64,000 nucleotides of DNA from Isoalcanivorax pacificus W11-5 (GCF_000299335.2 NZ_CP004387.1:3426994-3490993); one strand, 5' to 3'. Shown: positions 26,611 to 37,234, counted from the stretch's first letter. Numbers and translations are program-made. The notes: generated by a model not told the origin, from the letters alone.

Positions 26611-28716
26611 ATGTTGAGCAAATACCGCCAGCTCGCGCTGGCGACGGGGACCGTGATGGTCGCCTCACTGGCCAGCGCCAGTGTGCGCGCCGATGCGGAG
26701 GACGCCGGCACCACGCACCAGCTCGCGCCGGTGCGGGTGTCGGCCATGGCACTGGACGAAGACGCCGACAAACTGGCCGCGCCCTACAGCGTGATAGAGG
26801 AAGACGAAACGTTCCGCCGCAGTGCGGCCACGCTCGGCGACACCCTCAATGGGGAACCGGGTGTGCACGTCGACACATTCGGCGCTGGCGCCGGCCGGCC
26901 GGTGATTCGCGGCCAGACCGCGCCACGGGTCAGCGTGCTGTCTGACGGTGCCGCGCTGGTGGATGCCTCGGCAATTTCGCCGGACCATGCCATCACCGCC
27001 GAGCCACTGCTGATACGCCGGGTGGAAATCCTGCGCGGCCCGTCCACGCTGCTGTACGGCGGCGGCGCCATCGGCGGCGTGGTGAACCTGCTGGACGACA
27101 AGATCCCCACCGCCATGCCGGAAGAGGGTGTGGACGGCTTTGTCGCGCTGCGCGGCAACACCGTCGCCAACGAACGCGCCGGGGCAGCCGGGATCACCGC
27201 GCGCGCCAGCGAACACCTGGCCATCCACGTGGAAGGCTCGACCCGCGACGCCAACGACTATGAAGTGCACGGCTTTGACACGCTGCGCGTGGACGGCACC
27301 TTTGCCGAAAGCCACAACGGCAGCGCCGGGTTGTCCTGGATCACACCGCGCGGCTATATCGGCATGGCCTACAGCTACCGCAAGGACAAGTATGGCCTGC
27401 CGGGACACAGCCATGAGTACGAAGGTTGTCATGCGGAGGGCGGCAGCCTGCACTGCGACGATGACGGTCACGACCATGGTCACGATCACGACCATGAGCA
27501 TGACCACGCGCAAGCCGCCCCCTGGGTGGATCTGGAAAGCGAGCGGGTCGATCTGCGCGGTGAATACCGCGACCCGGTGGCCGGTGTCGAGCGCGTGCGT
27601 TTTCGCGCCAGCTACACCGACTATGCCCACGATGAAATCGAGGGCGGCATGGTCGGCACCCGCTTCCAGAACCTCGGCTATGAAGCCCGGGTCGAGGCCG
27701 AGCATGTGCCGGTGGCCGGCCTGCACGGCGTGATCGGGGCACAGTACGGCTTCAGCCGGCTGACCACCGAGGGCACCGAGGCGTTCCTGCCGCAGACCGA
27801 AACGGAAACCCTCGGGGTGTTCATCCTGGAACATTACGCACTCAACGAGCAGTGGCACCTGGAAGCCGGTGCACGGCAGGACTATCAGAAGATTGCCACG
27901 CGCAACGATCCGCAGGACCTGCCGCACTCGCGCATGTACGGCACCTCGGCGTCGGCGGCTGCCACCTGGCAATTCCTGCCCCGCTACAGCCTGTCGTTGA
28001 CGGCCGCCCGCTCGCAGCGCCTGCCGCACGCACAGGAGCTGTATGCCCGCGGCGTGCACCTGGCCACCAACACCTATGAGTGCGGCCTGTTCCCGAGCGC
28101 CCTGACCTGCGGCGGCGCGGCCGATGACGCGCGCATCCGCGCGGAAACCTCCAACAACATTGGCCTGACGCTGCGCCGCACCATGGGCGAGCTGACCTTC
28201 AATATCGGCGTGTTCCACAACCGCGTGAACGATTACATCTACGCGCGCACGCTGGACCAGTTCGAGGATTTCCGGCTGATCAAGTACACCCAGGCCGACG
28301 CCGAGTTTACCGGCGCCGAGGCGGAAGCCACCTGGTTCCTGTCGGACCAATACTCCGTCACCGCCTTTGGCGACACGGTGCGCGCCACCTTTGTCGACGG
28401 CGGCAACCTGCCGCGCATTCCGGCCTATCGCGCCGGTGCACGGGTCAACCGCTACTGGGACACGCTGACCGGCGAAGTGGAGATGTATCACGTCGGCAGC
28501 CAGGACGACATTGCCGACTACGAACAACGCACACCTGGCCACAACATGCTGAACGCATCACTGACCTGGCATCCCGCCGGCGACGATCGCTACAGCCTGT
28601 TCGTGCGCGGCACCAACCTGCTGCGCGAAAAAATCTGGCATCACAGCTCGTTCCTGGCCAATAACGTGCCGGAACCGGGCCGCAACCTCAGCGTCGGCGT
28701 CCGGCTGACGTTCTGA
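26611..28716 (+). CDS. znuD: TonB-dependent receptor, ZnuD-like, with His-rich loop
   Basis: A 701-residue outer-membrane receptor. A signal peptide (to about residue 27) and a plug domain (residues about 55-165, with RPVIRGQTAPRVSVLSDGA and VEILRGPSTLLYGGGAIGGVVNL) precede a 22-strand-type barrel ending in a C-terminal Phe (SVGVRLTF). Around residues 284-305 an external loop is packed with His and Asp (DDDGHDHGHDHDHEHDH), flanked by two cysteines. Neisseria ZnuD has the same kind of His-rich loop and imports zinc. TonB-ExbBD would energise it. The next gene encodes a His-rich lipoprotein resembling AztD, supporting zinc as the substrate. GAGGG precedes the ATG. Confidence 0.87.
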   Translation: MLSKYRQLALATGTVMVASLASASVRADAEDAGTTHQLAPVRVSAMALDEDADKLAAPYSVIEEDETFRRSAATLGDTLNGEPGVHVDTFGAGAGRPVIRGQTAPRVSVLSDGAALVDASAISPDHAITAEPLLIRRVEILRGPSTLLYGGGAIGGVVNLLDDKIPTAMPEEGVDGFVALRGNTVANERAGAAGITARASEHLAIHVEGSTRDANDYEVHGFDTLRVDGTFAESHNGSAGLSWITPRGYIGMAYSYRKDKYGLPGHSHEYEGCHAEGGSLHCDDDGHDHGHDHDHEHDHAQAAPWVDLESERVDLRGEYRDPVAGVERVRFRASYTDYAHDEIEGGMVGTRFQNLGYEARVEAEHVPVAGLHGVIGAQYGFSRLTTEGTEAFLPQTETETLGVFILEHYALNEQWHLEAGARQDYQKIATRNDPQDLPHSRMYGTSASAAATWQFLPRYSLSLTAARSQRLPHAQELYARGVHLATNTYECGLFPSALTCGGAADDARIRAETSNNIGLTLRRTMGELTFNIGVFHNRVNDYIYARTLDQFEDFRLIKYTQADAEFTGAEAEATWFLSDQYSVTAFGDTVRATFVDGGNLPRIPAYRAGARVNRYWDTLTGEVEMYHVGSQDDIADYEQRTPGHNMLNASLTWHPAGDDRYSLFVRGTNLLREKIWHHSSFLANNVPEPGRNLSVGVRLTF

Positions 28717-28763
28717 GCACTGACGTTGCAGTGATCACCACACGCATCATGGAGCAGAACATC

Positions 28764-30017
28764 ATGACCCCTTTTTCCAATGGCTTTGCGCGCCCGATGG
28801 CGCTTTCCCTTCTCGCCGCCAGTGTCGTCCTCAGCGGCTGTGGCAATGACAGCAACCCGCGCCCCGGCACCGGGGATGATCACGACCACGGCGGCCTGCG
28901 CGGCCGGCTGGTGTTCACCAACGCCGGCAGCGATGCGCATGCCTATGTGTACGATCTGGATGCGGGAGAAATGCTGCCGGACCTGCACCTGGACTATCCT
29001 GCACACAGCCTTTATGCCAGCCCCGGCAAACGCTTCGCGGTCATTACCCAGCGCGACACCGGCGCCAACCCGAACCAGGTCCAGTTCGTCGACGCCGGCC
29101 TGTTCGCCCACGGCGATCACATCGACGCGGCGAACCCGTCCCTGGTCAGTCTGACGCTGTCCGGCGAAACGCCAGCGCACTACCGCACGGTGGAAGACCA
29201 GGCTGCGCTGTTTTTCGACGGCGCCACGGCCAGCAACCGCTTTGTGCTGTTTACCGATGCCAGCCTGGAAGCCGCCAGCATCATGGCGGCCGACAGCAGC
29301 CTGGCCGCCCACCACGGCATCGCCGAGCCACGCGGTGAGTTCGTGCTGACCAGCAACGCCACCCGCGATGCGATTGAGGTGCACGAGCTGCACGGCGATC
29401 ACTTCCATCTGGAAGAGACGCTGGCCGAACCCTGCACCGGGCTGCACGGCGGCGGTTCGCTGGAGGATTTCGCGGCGTTCGGCTGTGACGACGGCGTACT
29501 GGTCGTGGCACAGAACGGCGCCACCTTCACTGCCAGCAAGGTCGCCACGCCGCTGCGCGTCACGCAGGTCAGCGGCCACCACGCGCTGTCACAGTTCGCG
29601 ACGTTCGCCACTGGCAATCAGGTGATGTACGCGGTGGATCCGGTGGCCGGCACCCAGCAGGAGATCGACTGGTCCAACGGCGCCGGCGCCACACGCAGCC
29701 AGCACCAGATCGACGCCCACGGCGAGCATCTGCTGGTGCTCGACACCACCGGCACCCTGCACGTACTGGAAGCCGATGACTGGTCCTATAAAGGCAGCGT
29801 CGCGGTACTCGGCAACGTTACCGGCGCGCAGATCACCACCAGCGGCACGGAAGATATCGCCTACATTACCGACCCGGCCAATGAAGCGATCCTGGCCGTG
29901 GACCTGGAGACGGTGACCCTGCTGGATGATGAACGTATCGAGCCGGGTTTTGCCCCCGTGGGCCTGGCCTGGACCGGCGTTGTCGAGGCCGGTGACGAGC
30001 ACGATCACGCGCACTGA
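28764..30017 (+). CDS. AztD-like zinc-binding beta-propeller lipoprotein
   Basis: A 417-residue protein with a lipobox (LLAASVVLSGC), so probably membrane-anchored. After a His/Asp-rich linker (GTGDDHDHGG) there is a repetitive beta-rich region to about residue 410, consistent with a WD40-like propeller, and a His-rich C-terminus (DEHDHAH). The zinc chaperone AztD of Paracoccus is a periplasmic propeller with a His-rich N-terminal segment, and the layout here agrees. I start at ATG 28764 because GGAG lies nine bases upstream and the signal sequence then has normal length. It sits 47 bp after the ZnuD-like receptor and likely accepts zinc from it. Confidence 0.75.
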   Translation: MTPFSNGFARPMALSLLAASVVLSGCGNDSNPRPGTGDDHDHGGLRGRLVFTNAGSDAHAYVYDLDAGEMLPDLHLDYPAHSLYASPGKRFAVITQRDTGANPNQVQFVDAGLFAHGDHIDAANPSLVSLTLSGETPAHYRTVEDQAALFFDGATASNRFVLFTDASLEAASIMAADSSLAAHHGIAEPRGEFVLTSNATRDAIEVHELHGDHFHLEETLAEPCTGLHGGGSLEDFAAFGCDDGVLVVAQNGATFTASKVATPLRVTQVSGHHALSQFATFATGNQVMYAVDPVAGTQQEIDWSNGAGATRSQHQIDAHGEHLLVLDTTGTLHVLEADDWSYKGSVAVLGNVTGAQITTSGTEDIAYITDPANEAILAVDLETVTLLDDERIEPGFAPVGLAWTGVVEAGDEHDHAH

Positions 30018-30023
30018 GCCTGA

Positions 30024-30052
30024 CAGGCGAAGGGGCAAGGCCCCTTCGCCTG
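30024..30052 (+). terminator. Strong hairpin after the AztD-like gene
   Basis: CAGGCGAAGGGG and CCCCTTCGCCTG form a perfect 12-bp stem around CAAGG, seven bases after the stop codon. There is no T-run, so Rho-independent action is uncertain. Confidence 0.6.
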
Positions 30053-30158
30053 TGTCCGCCCGCACACCACACGCACACCACAGGACAGGCGGCGAGCGAG
30101 GGGCAAATGAATCCGCTACAATGCCCCGCATTCGAGATTCATGACCTCAGGAGCCACC

Positions 30159-30707
30159 ATGAAAGCAGTCCTGCGTACCCTTGCTGTTGCCGGCCTTACC
30201 CTGGGCACCTTCATCGCCCTGCCCGCCCAGGCGCAATCCGGTTATGTGACCATGGGCTATGTGCTGAGCGACCTGGAACCCAAGCGCGCGCGCAGCAGCG
30301 CCGATGTCGACGCACTGCAGTTCGGCTTCGGCGGCTGGTTCAACGCCGAGCAGACCTTCGCAGCCGAAGGCCGTATCGCCCTGGGCCTGGGTGATGACAG
30401 TTTCACCAACCAGAACGGCATCCGTGGCAAGGTCGAGATCGATCGCTACTACGGCGGCTACCTGCGCGCCCAGTTCCCGAACACGGTACCGGTCCGCCCC
30501 TACGGCCTGGTCGGTGTCACCCGCGTGGAGACCACCGAGAAGACCAATGGCAGCCGTGGCCGCAGCTACAGCGATGTCTCGCTGGGCTTCGGTGTCGACG
30601 TCCGCCTGGACCGCAACATCTTCGTGACCCTGGAATACCTGCGCGCCACCGACAGCAGCAGCAGCGAAGTCACCAACCTGACCCTTGGTATCGGCGGTCG
30701 TTTCTGA
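30159..30707 (+). CDS. Outer-membrane beta-barrel protein
   Basis: A 182-residue protein with a signal peptide (LRTLAVAGLTLGTFIALPAQAQ). The mature part consists of alternating beta strands ending in an aromatic residue (LTLGIGGRF), the pattern of an eight-stranded OmpA/OmpX-like barrel. AGGAG precedes ATG 30159 by five bases. The stop codon overlaps the next gene's start (TGATG), so it is translationally coupled to a thioesterase. No specific role is visible. Confidence 0.8.
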   Translation: MKAVLRTLAVAGLTLGTFIALPAQAQSGYVTMGYVLSDLEPKRARSSADVDALQFGFGGWFNAEQTFAAEGRIALGLGDDSFTNQNGIRGKVEIDRYYGGYLRAQFPNTVPVRPYGLVGVTRVETTEKTNGSRGRSYSDVSLGFGVDVRLDRNIFVTLEYLRATDSSSSEVTNLTLGIGGRF

Positions 30708-31120
30708 TGACCCGGGGAGATTTCCCCTACTGCCACCGCCTGCGCGTCCGCTACTCGGAAGTGGACGCGCAGAACGTGGTATTCAATGCCCACTATCTGA
30801 CCTACTTCGACGTCGCGCTGAACGAATACCTGCGCGAACTCGGCTACGACTACCACGCCCTGGTGAAACAGCAGGGGCTGGACTTTCACCTGGTGAAATC
30901 CACCGTCGAGTACCTGGCACCGATTCATTTCGATGAAGAACTGGATATCGGCGTGCGCGCCGGCCGCCTCGGCAACAGCAGCCTGACCTGGGAGCTGGGC
31001 GTGTTTCGCCGTGACGAGGACGCCTGCCTGAGCCGGGGCGAGATCATCTGGGTCTGTGCTGCGGTGGGAACACACAAGGCGCATCCGCTGCCGGATGAGC
31101 TGGTGCGATTGCTGTCGTAA
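30707..31120 (+). CDS. YbgC-like acyl-CoA thioesterase (hotdog fold)
   Basis: A 137-residue 4-hydroxybenzoyl-CoA-thioesterase-type protein. The N-terminal RVRYSEVDAQNVVFNAHYLTYFD contains the family's catalytic Asp and the HxxYxxxF pattern; LVKSTVEYLAPIHFDEELDI follows as usual. It hydrolyses short or medium acyl-CoA in the cytoplasm. It starts inside the stop codon of the barrel-protein gene. A hairpin with an A-run lies downstream, shared with folE2. Confidence 0.88.
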   Translation: MTRGDFPYCHRLRVRYSEVDAQNVVFNAHYLTYFDVALNEYLRELGYDYHALVKQQGLDFHLVKSTVEYLAPIHFDEELDIGVRAGRLGNSSLTWELGVFRRDEDACLSRGEIIWVCAAVGTHKAHPLPDELVRLLS

Positions 31121-31163
31121 TCCGGAACCCTCACTGCGCGAGCCCCAAAAACGGGCCAAAAAA

Positions 31164-31183
31164 AAGAGAGCCGAGGCTCTCTT
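31164..31183. terminator. Bidirectional terminator between thioesterase and folE2
   Basis: AAGAGAGC, loop CGAG, GCTCTCTT. The left flank is an A-run, which is a T-run for the minus-strand folE2 transcript; the right flank is TTCTTC for the plus strand. Confidence 0.85.
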
Positions 31184-31208
31184 CTTCTGGTGTCCGGGCA
31201 TGCCGGCT

Positions 31209-32162
31209 TTATGGAATCGGCAGGTAACCCCCGTCCACATTCTTGGTCACAATCGCCACCGCATTGTGTGCGTGCAGGCTCTCCAGGTGGTTCACCCGCA
31301 GCCAGAAGTCCTTGTACTGCGGATCCTGGTCCATGACCACCTGCAGGCGCCGCGCAGCGTCTTCGCAGAACATCAGGTTCTGGCCATTGAGACGGGCGAA
31401 TTCCTGTTCGTCCTCACGTTTCACTGCGGTCTGCACTGGCGTCTTCAGCGCACCCTCGATCAGGTCGATCAGGGCAGTAATCGGGAAAGCGTCATCCTGG
31501 GCATGATCCAGCAGCACCCGCACCTGGGCGATGGAGCGCTGGCTGTGCGGCGTGGCCACGATGCCCTGCTCGGTGCCGAGCCATTCGGCGGCATCTTCTG
31601 CATCAATGGTGCCGACATCACCGAACTTCTCGCGGAAGGCGTCCTGGATCAACTGGCGTGCCAGCGCCGCCGAACACGGGCAGGTGGAGGAATACGGCAC
31701 TTCCACCGACAGCTCGATACGCAGGCCCTGCTCGCACAAGGTGCCGGCGATACGTACCGGGTAGCTCTTCCAGCCGGCGTACTGGCTCTTCAGCGACGGG
31801 CGCCGCACCGAATATTCGAAGTCCAGCTCGACAAAGGCACGGCTGCTGAGGCCGTCGTGAGTGTGCAGGAAGTTTTCCAGCAGCGTGCGGATGGACGCCG
31901 TGCTGACGGAATGATCACCGAAGGTTTCTTCCAGCATCAGGTACAGGCGCGACATATGAATACCGCGCGCGTTGGTGTCCGCCAGGTTCACATACGCCTG
32001 TATTCTGGAACTGATCGGACGCTCACCGTGCACACTGTCGCTGACCCGCGCCGGCAGGTGGATTTCACTCATGCCCACCCAGTCCAGCTTTGGCCCTTTA
32101 TGGCGGCTGGCCATGCTGGCGACATCCGGCATGCTGTGGGGCGCTGCGTCTTCGCGTTTCAT
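31209..32162 (-). CDS. folE2: GTP cyclohydrolase FolE2 (type IB)
   Basis: A 317-residue enzyme making 7,8-dihydroneopterin triphosphate from GTP, the first step of folate synthesis. Family features include the active-site cysteine region [31 protein letters not shown] at the N-terminal half and [12 protein letters not shown] near the end. FolE2 works with metals other than zinc and is often induced by zinc starvation through Zur; the nearby zinc-uptake genes fit this. I chose the ATG at 32162 because GGAG lies six bases upstream; an in-frame ATG at 32174 lacks a site. No Zur-box-like sequence was found just upstream. Confidence 0.93.
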   Translation of the reverse strand: MKREDAAPHSMPDVASMASRHKGPKLDWVGMSEIHLPARVSDSVHGERPISSRIQAYVNLADTNARGIHMSRLYLMLEETFGDHSVSTASIRTLLENFLHTHDGLSSRAFVELDFEYSVRRPSLKSQYAGWKSYPVRIAGTLCEQGLRIELSVEVPYSSTCPCSAALARQLIQDAFREKFGDVGTIDAEDAAEWLGTEQGIVATPHSQRSIAQVRVLLDHAQDDAFPITALIDLIEGALKTPVQTAVKREDEQEFARLNGQNLMFCEDAARRLQVVMDQDPQYKDFWLRVNHLESLHAHNAVAIVTKNVDGGYLPIP

Positions 32163-32641
32163 CAGGATCTCCATCTTGCACGGGCGGGCCGTGGGATGCG
32201 GCGGTCAGGGCAGCGGCCCGTGACGCCTCGGGGCGGGCAAGTCTAGCAGAAAAGCCCGGGGTAATTGACCGACTTTCCGTGGGGGGATATCACGCTTCCT
32301 GCACCCCCATGCACGATGCTGCGCCACGCGCACGCCTTCGCGCTTTATCACCTGTCGTCAGGGGCGGAAGTGTAGCCGCCAGGCACGTTTTTCAAGCGTG
32401 AAACCGGGCTATGGCCTTCATAGCCCGAAACTTTCCGTGACCACCCGTTCATTCCCTGAACACCCCGCAGCACGCGGCTTTGCGGCATTTCTGCAGCGAT
32501 CCGGGTGGCCGGCGGCAAGCATTTTTACGCCTTAAATTTTGACATCTAAAGTTTCGGGCGCTATGGTTTACGCCACGTTTAACGGATAGATATTCATATT
32601 TATCAACCTATTAAGTATGGATATCGAGGAGCGGACGCGAA
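32163..32641. promoter_or_regulatory. 479-bp control region between folE2 and the ectoine genes, with palindromic operator candidate
   Basis: No gene is seen here. The last 120 bp before the MarR gene are AT-rich. An imperfect palindrome, GATAnATATnnATATnTATC at 32585-32604, has 16 of 20 symmetric positions and lies 37 bp before the MarR start, a good size and place for a MarR-dimer site. Upstream, CTTTATCACC and the CGGGCTATGGCC...TAGCCCG hairpin near 32405 are further structures of unknown use. Confidence 0.5.
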
Positions 32642-33247
32642 ATGAGTAGCCCACGCCCTCATTACTTTTACTTACTGTCGAGAGTATCAGCAGACATGGC
32701 GAGGCATGACGAAGTGTTGATTGCATTACGCAGAATCATTCGCGCGACTGATATGTACTCGCGCCATCTGAGCAAGGTCGCCGGGCTGACCGCCCCGCAA
32801 CTGCTGGTGATGCAGTCCATCGCCAATCGCGGCGAGATGACCATGGGCGATATCGCCGATGAGGTGTCTCTCAGCCAGGCGACCATCACCACCATTCTCG
32901 ACCGGCTGGAAAAACGGGAGCTGATCCAGCGCACCCGTGGCTCCACCGACAAACGCCGGGTGTACGCGAGCCTCACCGAGGCCGGCGCCGTCCTGCTGGA
33001 GAAGGCCCCCACGCCGCTGCAGGAAGAGTTCATCGAGCGCTTCGCCGAACTCAACGACTGGGAACAGTCATTGATCCTGAGTTCGCTGCAACGTGTCGCC
33101 GCGATGATGAATGCCGGCGATATCGACGCCTCACCGGTGCTGGATCTCGGCGCCATGGATCGGGCCCAACCGACCGTGGACCTCAGCGACCGGCGAGCGC
33201 GCAGCGCCCCATCCAAACCCACCATTTCCGAGGCCAACAGAAAGTAA
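32642..33247 (+). CDS. MarR-family regulator of the ectoine operon (EctR-like)
   Basis: A 201-residue winged-helix protein. Residues about 25-165 form the MarR fold with LTAPQLLVMQSIANRGEMTMGDIADEVSLSQATITTILDRLEKRELI and the wing RTRGSTDKRRVYASLTEAG. An unusual basic, Pro-rich tail of about 30 residues follows. It is the first gene before ectA (5-bp gap), so it is co-transcribed with, and likely autoregulates, the ectoine operon, as EctR1 does in methylotrophs. AGGAG lies ten bases before the ATG; an alternative start at 32696 would drop 18 N-terminal residues. Confidence 0.88.
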   Translation: MSSPRPHYFYLLSRVSADMARHDEVLIALRRIIRATDMYSRHLSKVAGLTAPQLLVMQSIANRGEMTMGDIADEVSLSQATITTILDRLEKRELIQRTRGSTDKRRVYASLTEAGAVLLEKAPTPLQEEFIERFAELNDWEQSLILSSLQRVAAMMNAGDIDASPVLDLGAMDRAQPTVDLSDRRARSAPSKPTISEANRK

Positions 33248-33252
33248 ACGCT

Positions 33253-33792
33253 ATGCTTGCAGAGAAAACGGACACCCAACAGGACCAGGACAGCACACCG
33301 CAGATCGCGCTGCGCAAGCCGGAGAGTCAGGACGGCGCCCGTCTGCACAAGCTGATCAGCGAGTGCAAGCCCCTGGACGAGAACTCCACCTACTGCAACC
33401 TGCTGCAGTGCACCCATTTTGCCGACACCTGCGTGGCGGCCGAGATGGACGGCGATCTGGTCGGCTTCATCTCCGGCTACATCCCGCCGAAACAGCAGAA
33501 CACGCTGTTTGTCTGGCAGGTGGCGGTGCACGAGAAAGCCCGCGGGCAAGGCCTGGCCAAGCGCATGCTGGCCGAGCTCATCGGTCGCGACGAGTGCGCC
33601 AACGTGCAGTTCATCGAAACCACCATTACGCCGGACAACGAGGCGTCATGGGGCATGTTTCGCAGCTTCGCCTATGCGCGCCGCATGCCCACCGAACAGT
33701 TCATCCTGTTCGACAGCCGGCTGCATTTTTCCGGCGAGCACAAGGACGAACATTTGCTGCGCATTGGCCCGTTCAACCGCGACGACGCCTGA
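33253..33792 (+). CDS. ectA: L-2,4-diaminobutyrate N-gamma-acetyltransferase
   Basis: A 179-residue GNAT acetyltransferase, second step of ectoine synthesis. The acetyl-CoA loop is QVAVHEKARGQGLAKRML; the EctA-specific N-terminal part has CKPLDENSTYCNLLQCTHF. It works in the cytoplasm on diaminobutyrate made by EctB. It lies five bases after the MarR gene and 103 bp before ectB. The gap to ectB has two small hairpins and a repeated CATACCCACG. Confidence 0.96.
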   Translation: MLAEKTDTQQDQDSTPQIALRKPESQDGARLHKLISECKPLDENSTYCNLLQCTHFADTCVAAEMDGDLVGFISGYIPPKQQNTLFVWQVAVHEKARGQGLAKRMLAELIGRDECANVQFIETTITPDNEASWGMFRSFAYARRMPTEQFILFDSRLHFSGEHKDEHLLRIGPFNRDDA

Positions 33793-33805
33793 GCGAACAC
33801 CCTGA

Positions 33806-35188
<1,383 letters not shown>

Positions 35189-35205
35189 GGCGCCCGAGTT
35201 ACACC

Positions 35206-35294
35206 GCCTCTCCCGTAACCAGCGGGCCGCGCCGGCCGGTTACCTCCCCGGGAGAGGCCCTATTCCCCGCCCGCGCCCCGTTTCCGGCGCGGGC
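35206..35294 (+). promoter_or_regulatory. Two strong hairpins between ectB and ectC
   Basis: GCCTCTCCCG (35206-35215) pairs with CGGGAGAGGC (35249-35258), with an inner pair GTAACC/GGTTAC. A second stem GCCCGCGCC/GGCGCGGGC (35269-35277 and 35286-35294) is followed by TGTTTTC, resembling a weak terminator or attenuator. The gap to ectC is 147 bp. Confidence 0.65.
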
Positions 35295-35335
35295 TGTTTT
35301 CGCCGAAGGACCGGCACCGTCCAGAGGAGAGTTCA

Positions 35336-35740
35336 ATGATTGTTCGTACGCTTGAAGAAACCCGCAATACGGATCGCGCCGTGCGTGCCGAGAATGGCAA
35401 CTGGGAATCCGTGCGCCTGTCCCTGAAAGACGATGGCATGGGTTTCTCGTTCCACATCACCACCATTTTCGCCGGTACCGAAACCCACATCTGGTATCAG
35501 AACCATTTCGAGACGGTGTACTGCATTTCCGGCGAGGGTGAAGTGGAGACACTGGATGATGGCAAGATCTGGCCGATCAAGCCTGGCACCGTGTACATCC
35601 TGAACAAGCACGACAATCATCTGCTGCGTGCCAAGACCGACATGCAACTGGCCTGCGCTTTCAACCCGCCGCTGCATGGCAAGGAGCAACACGACGAGAA
35701 CGGCGTGTATGCCCTGGAAGCGGAAGCCATCGAAGGCTGA
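35336..35740 (+). CDS. ectC: L-ectoine synthase
   Basis: A 134-residue cupin that cyclises N-gamma-acetyldiaminobutyrate to ectoine. Family features include [14 protein letters not shown] at the start, the metal-binding glutamate, tyrosine and histidine region ([24 protein letters not shown]) and [26 protein letters not shown] precedes the ATG. It ends the operon; no ectD hydroxylase follows. A long terminator lies 20 bp after the stop. Confidence 0.97.
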   Translation: MIVRTLEETRNTDRAVRAENGNWESVRLSLKDDGMGFSFHITTIFAGTETHIWYQNHFETVYCISGEGEVETLDDGKIWPIKPGTVYILNKHDNHLLRAKTDMQLACAFNPPLHGKEQHDENGVYALEAEAIEG

Positions 35741-35760
35741 CTCTCACGCACGCCGCACAT

Positions 35761-35798
35761 AAAAAACGGGAGCCCTGTTACCAGGCCTCCCGTTTTTT
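35761..35798. terminator. Bidirectional terminator after ectC
   Basis: AAAAAACGGGAG (35761-35772) pairs with CTCCCGTTTTTT (35787-35798). The A-run and T-run serve both the ectoine operon and the convergent porin gene. Confidence 0.93.
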
Positions 35799-35849
35799 GC
35801 GTCCAGCGCCTGCTCAATTACGCCGGACGCCCTCCCTTTGTAGCACGGA

Positions 35850-37037
35850 TCAGAATGCCAGCTTGGCGGAGAACTGGAAGCGCTCTACGTCGCCCTTGTC
35901 GCCGCTTTCGTTTTCGCGCTCGCCCCAGATCAGCTCACCACCCAGCTCCAGACGCGCCACCGGCGTATAGATCAGGTTGACGTGCGCTGTACGGTAGGCT
36001 TTCGCGACACCGGCTGCCACGGTATCCGGGTTATCGGCTTCCACCACGGAGGCGGACACGCTGGAACGCCACTGGTCACTCCACAGATGCCGGTAGGCCA
36101 GCATGGCACCCCAGGTATCGATCGGCTCGATGGAACCATCCGCTTCGATTTCACCGGAACGGAAACCGTTCAGTGCAATATAGCGGCCGATGGCATTGCC
36201 CCCGGTCAACTGCAGGCGAATGTCGTTGCCGCGATCGCCCACCGGGATCTTGCCGGAGAAGTTCACGCCGTAACCGTATTCGCTTTCGCGGCTGCCGGTG
36301 CCATCACGGTAGGCCAGTTCGCGGCCCATGACAGCCAGGCTGTAATGGGCTTTGCCGACAGGCATCCTGTAGCGGACGATCAGGTCGGGCACGCGGTTGT
36401 CATCGAACGAGCTCGGGTTGCCCACCAGGTTGCTGGTGTCATACAGCGTGGTGGACGGGTTTTCCATCGCGAAATCCCACTGGCCCGGGCTGTAGCGAAT
36501 CTGCGCCTGACGACCGAAAGTCGTACCGGCCGGCCCCACAAAATCGAGCAGGTCGGGCAGTGCTGCGACGTCGAAGAAGGTGGTCCAGGTCTGGCCCATC
36601 AGCCAGTCGTTGAAAGTCAGATACGCGTGACGGATACGCGGTGCATAACTGTTGCTGATCCGCTCATCGCCCATGCTTTGCGTGGAAAAATCCACTTCGA
36701 TGTGAGTACCGAGTTTGCCGTAGTCTGTCTGCGTGGTGGTTTTCAGCCAGAAACGGCTTTCCTTGGCGCTGAAATCGGTGTGGGCGCCACCGCTTTCACC
36801 TCCCACAGGGATCGTGCTGGGCACGAGATAATCATCGCCAATGGTCGCCGTGGCCCGGTTGCCGTCACTGAAACGGCTGACCTGCGCATCCAGTTTGATA
36901 TAACCACCAATATCCACCTTGGTCCCCGATTGCAACCGGGATTCCAGTGCGGAAATTCTTTCTTCCAGGGTTTGCGCGCTTGCAACGTTAGCGCTGAGTG
37001 CAGCCGCGAGTACGGCGAGTGACAGCCTTGTTTTCAT
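35850..37037 (-). CDS. DcaP-like outer-membrane porin
   Basis: A 395-residue porin. A signal peptide (MKTRLSLAVLAAALSANVASAQ) precedes a short coiled-coil (TLEERISALESRLQSG) and then VDIGGYIKLDAQVSRFSDG, the start of a DcaP-type barrel that ends in a terminal Phe (FQFSAKLAF). DcaP proteins are trimeric porins that admit dicarboxylates and other small anions. I start at ATG 37037, which has AGGAGG upstream; an in-frame ATG ten codons earlier is weaker. It is divergent from a NarL-type two-component pair, which may control it. Confidence 0.87.
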   Translation of the reverse strand: MKTRLSLAVLAAALSANVASAQTLEERISALESRLQSGTKVDIGGYIKLDAQVSRFSDGNRATATIGDDYLVPSTIPVGGESGGAHTDFSAKESRFWLKTTTQTDYGKLGTHIEVDFSTQSMGDERISNSYAPRIRHAYLTFNDWLMGQTWTTFFDVAALPDLLDFVGPAGTTFGRQAQIRYSPGQWDFAMENPSTTLYDTSNLVGNPSSFDDNRVPDLIVRYRMPVGKAHYSLAVMGRELAYRDGTGSRESEYGYGVNFSGKIPVGDRGNDIRLQLTGGNAIGRYIALNGFRSGEIEADGSIEPIDTWGAMLAYRHLWSDQWRSSVSASVVEADNPDTVAAGVAKAYRTAHVNLIYTPVARLELGGELIWGERENESGDKGDVERFQFSAKLAF

Positions 37038-37234
37038 TATTAAGTCCTCCTGAGCAGTAACCTGCACAGCGTGAACCCGCGTGCGCGGCAGGAGGTATTG
37101 GCAAAAGGTCTAACATGACGGTCACAATGGGTGGCAAATTACCCACTTCTGGTGATGTGCCGGGCCGGCGCGTCTGTGGGACACTGCCCGGCAACCATCG
37201 AACAACATCGCCACTGACAACCCTGGGCAGCACC

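Noticed and set aside
32163-32400. Zur box upstream of folE2
   Set aside because: Looked for TGTTATA-type palindromes and found none; folE2 control by Zur is only suggested by its neighbours.
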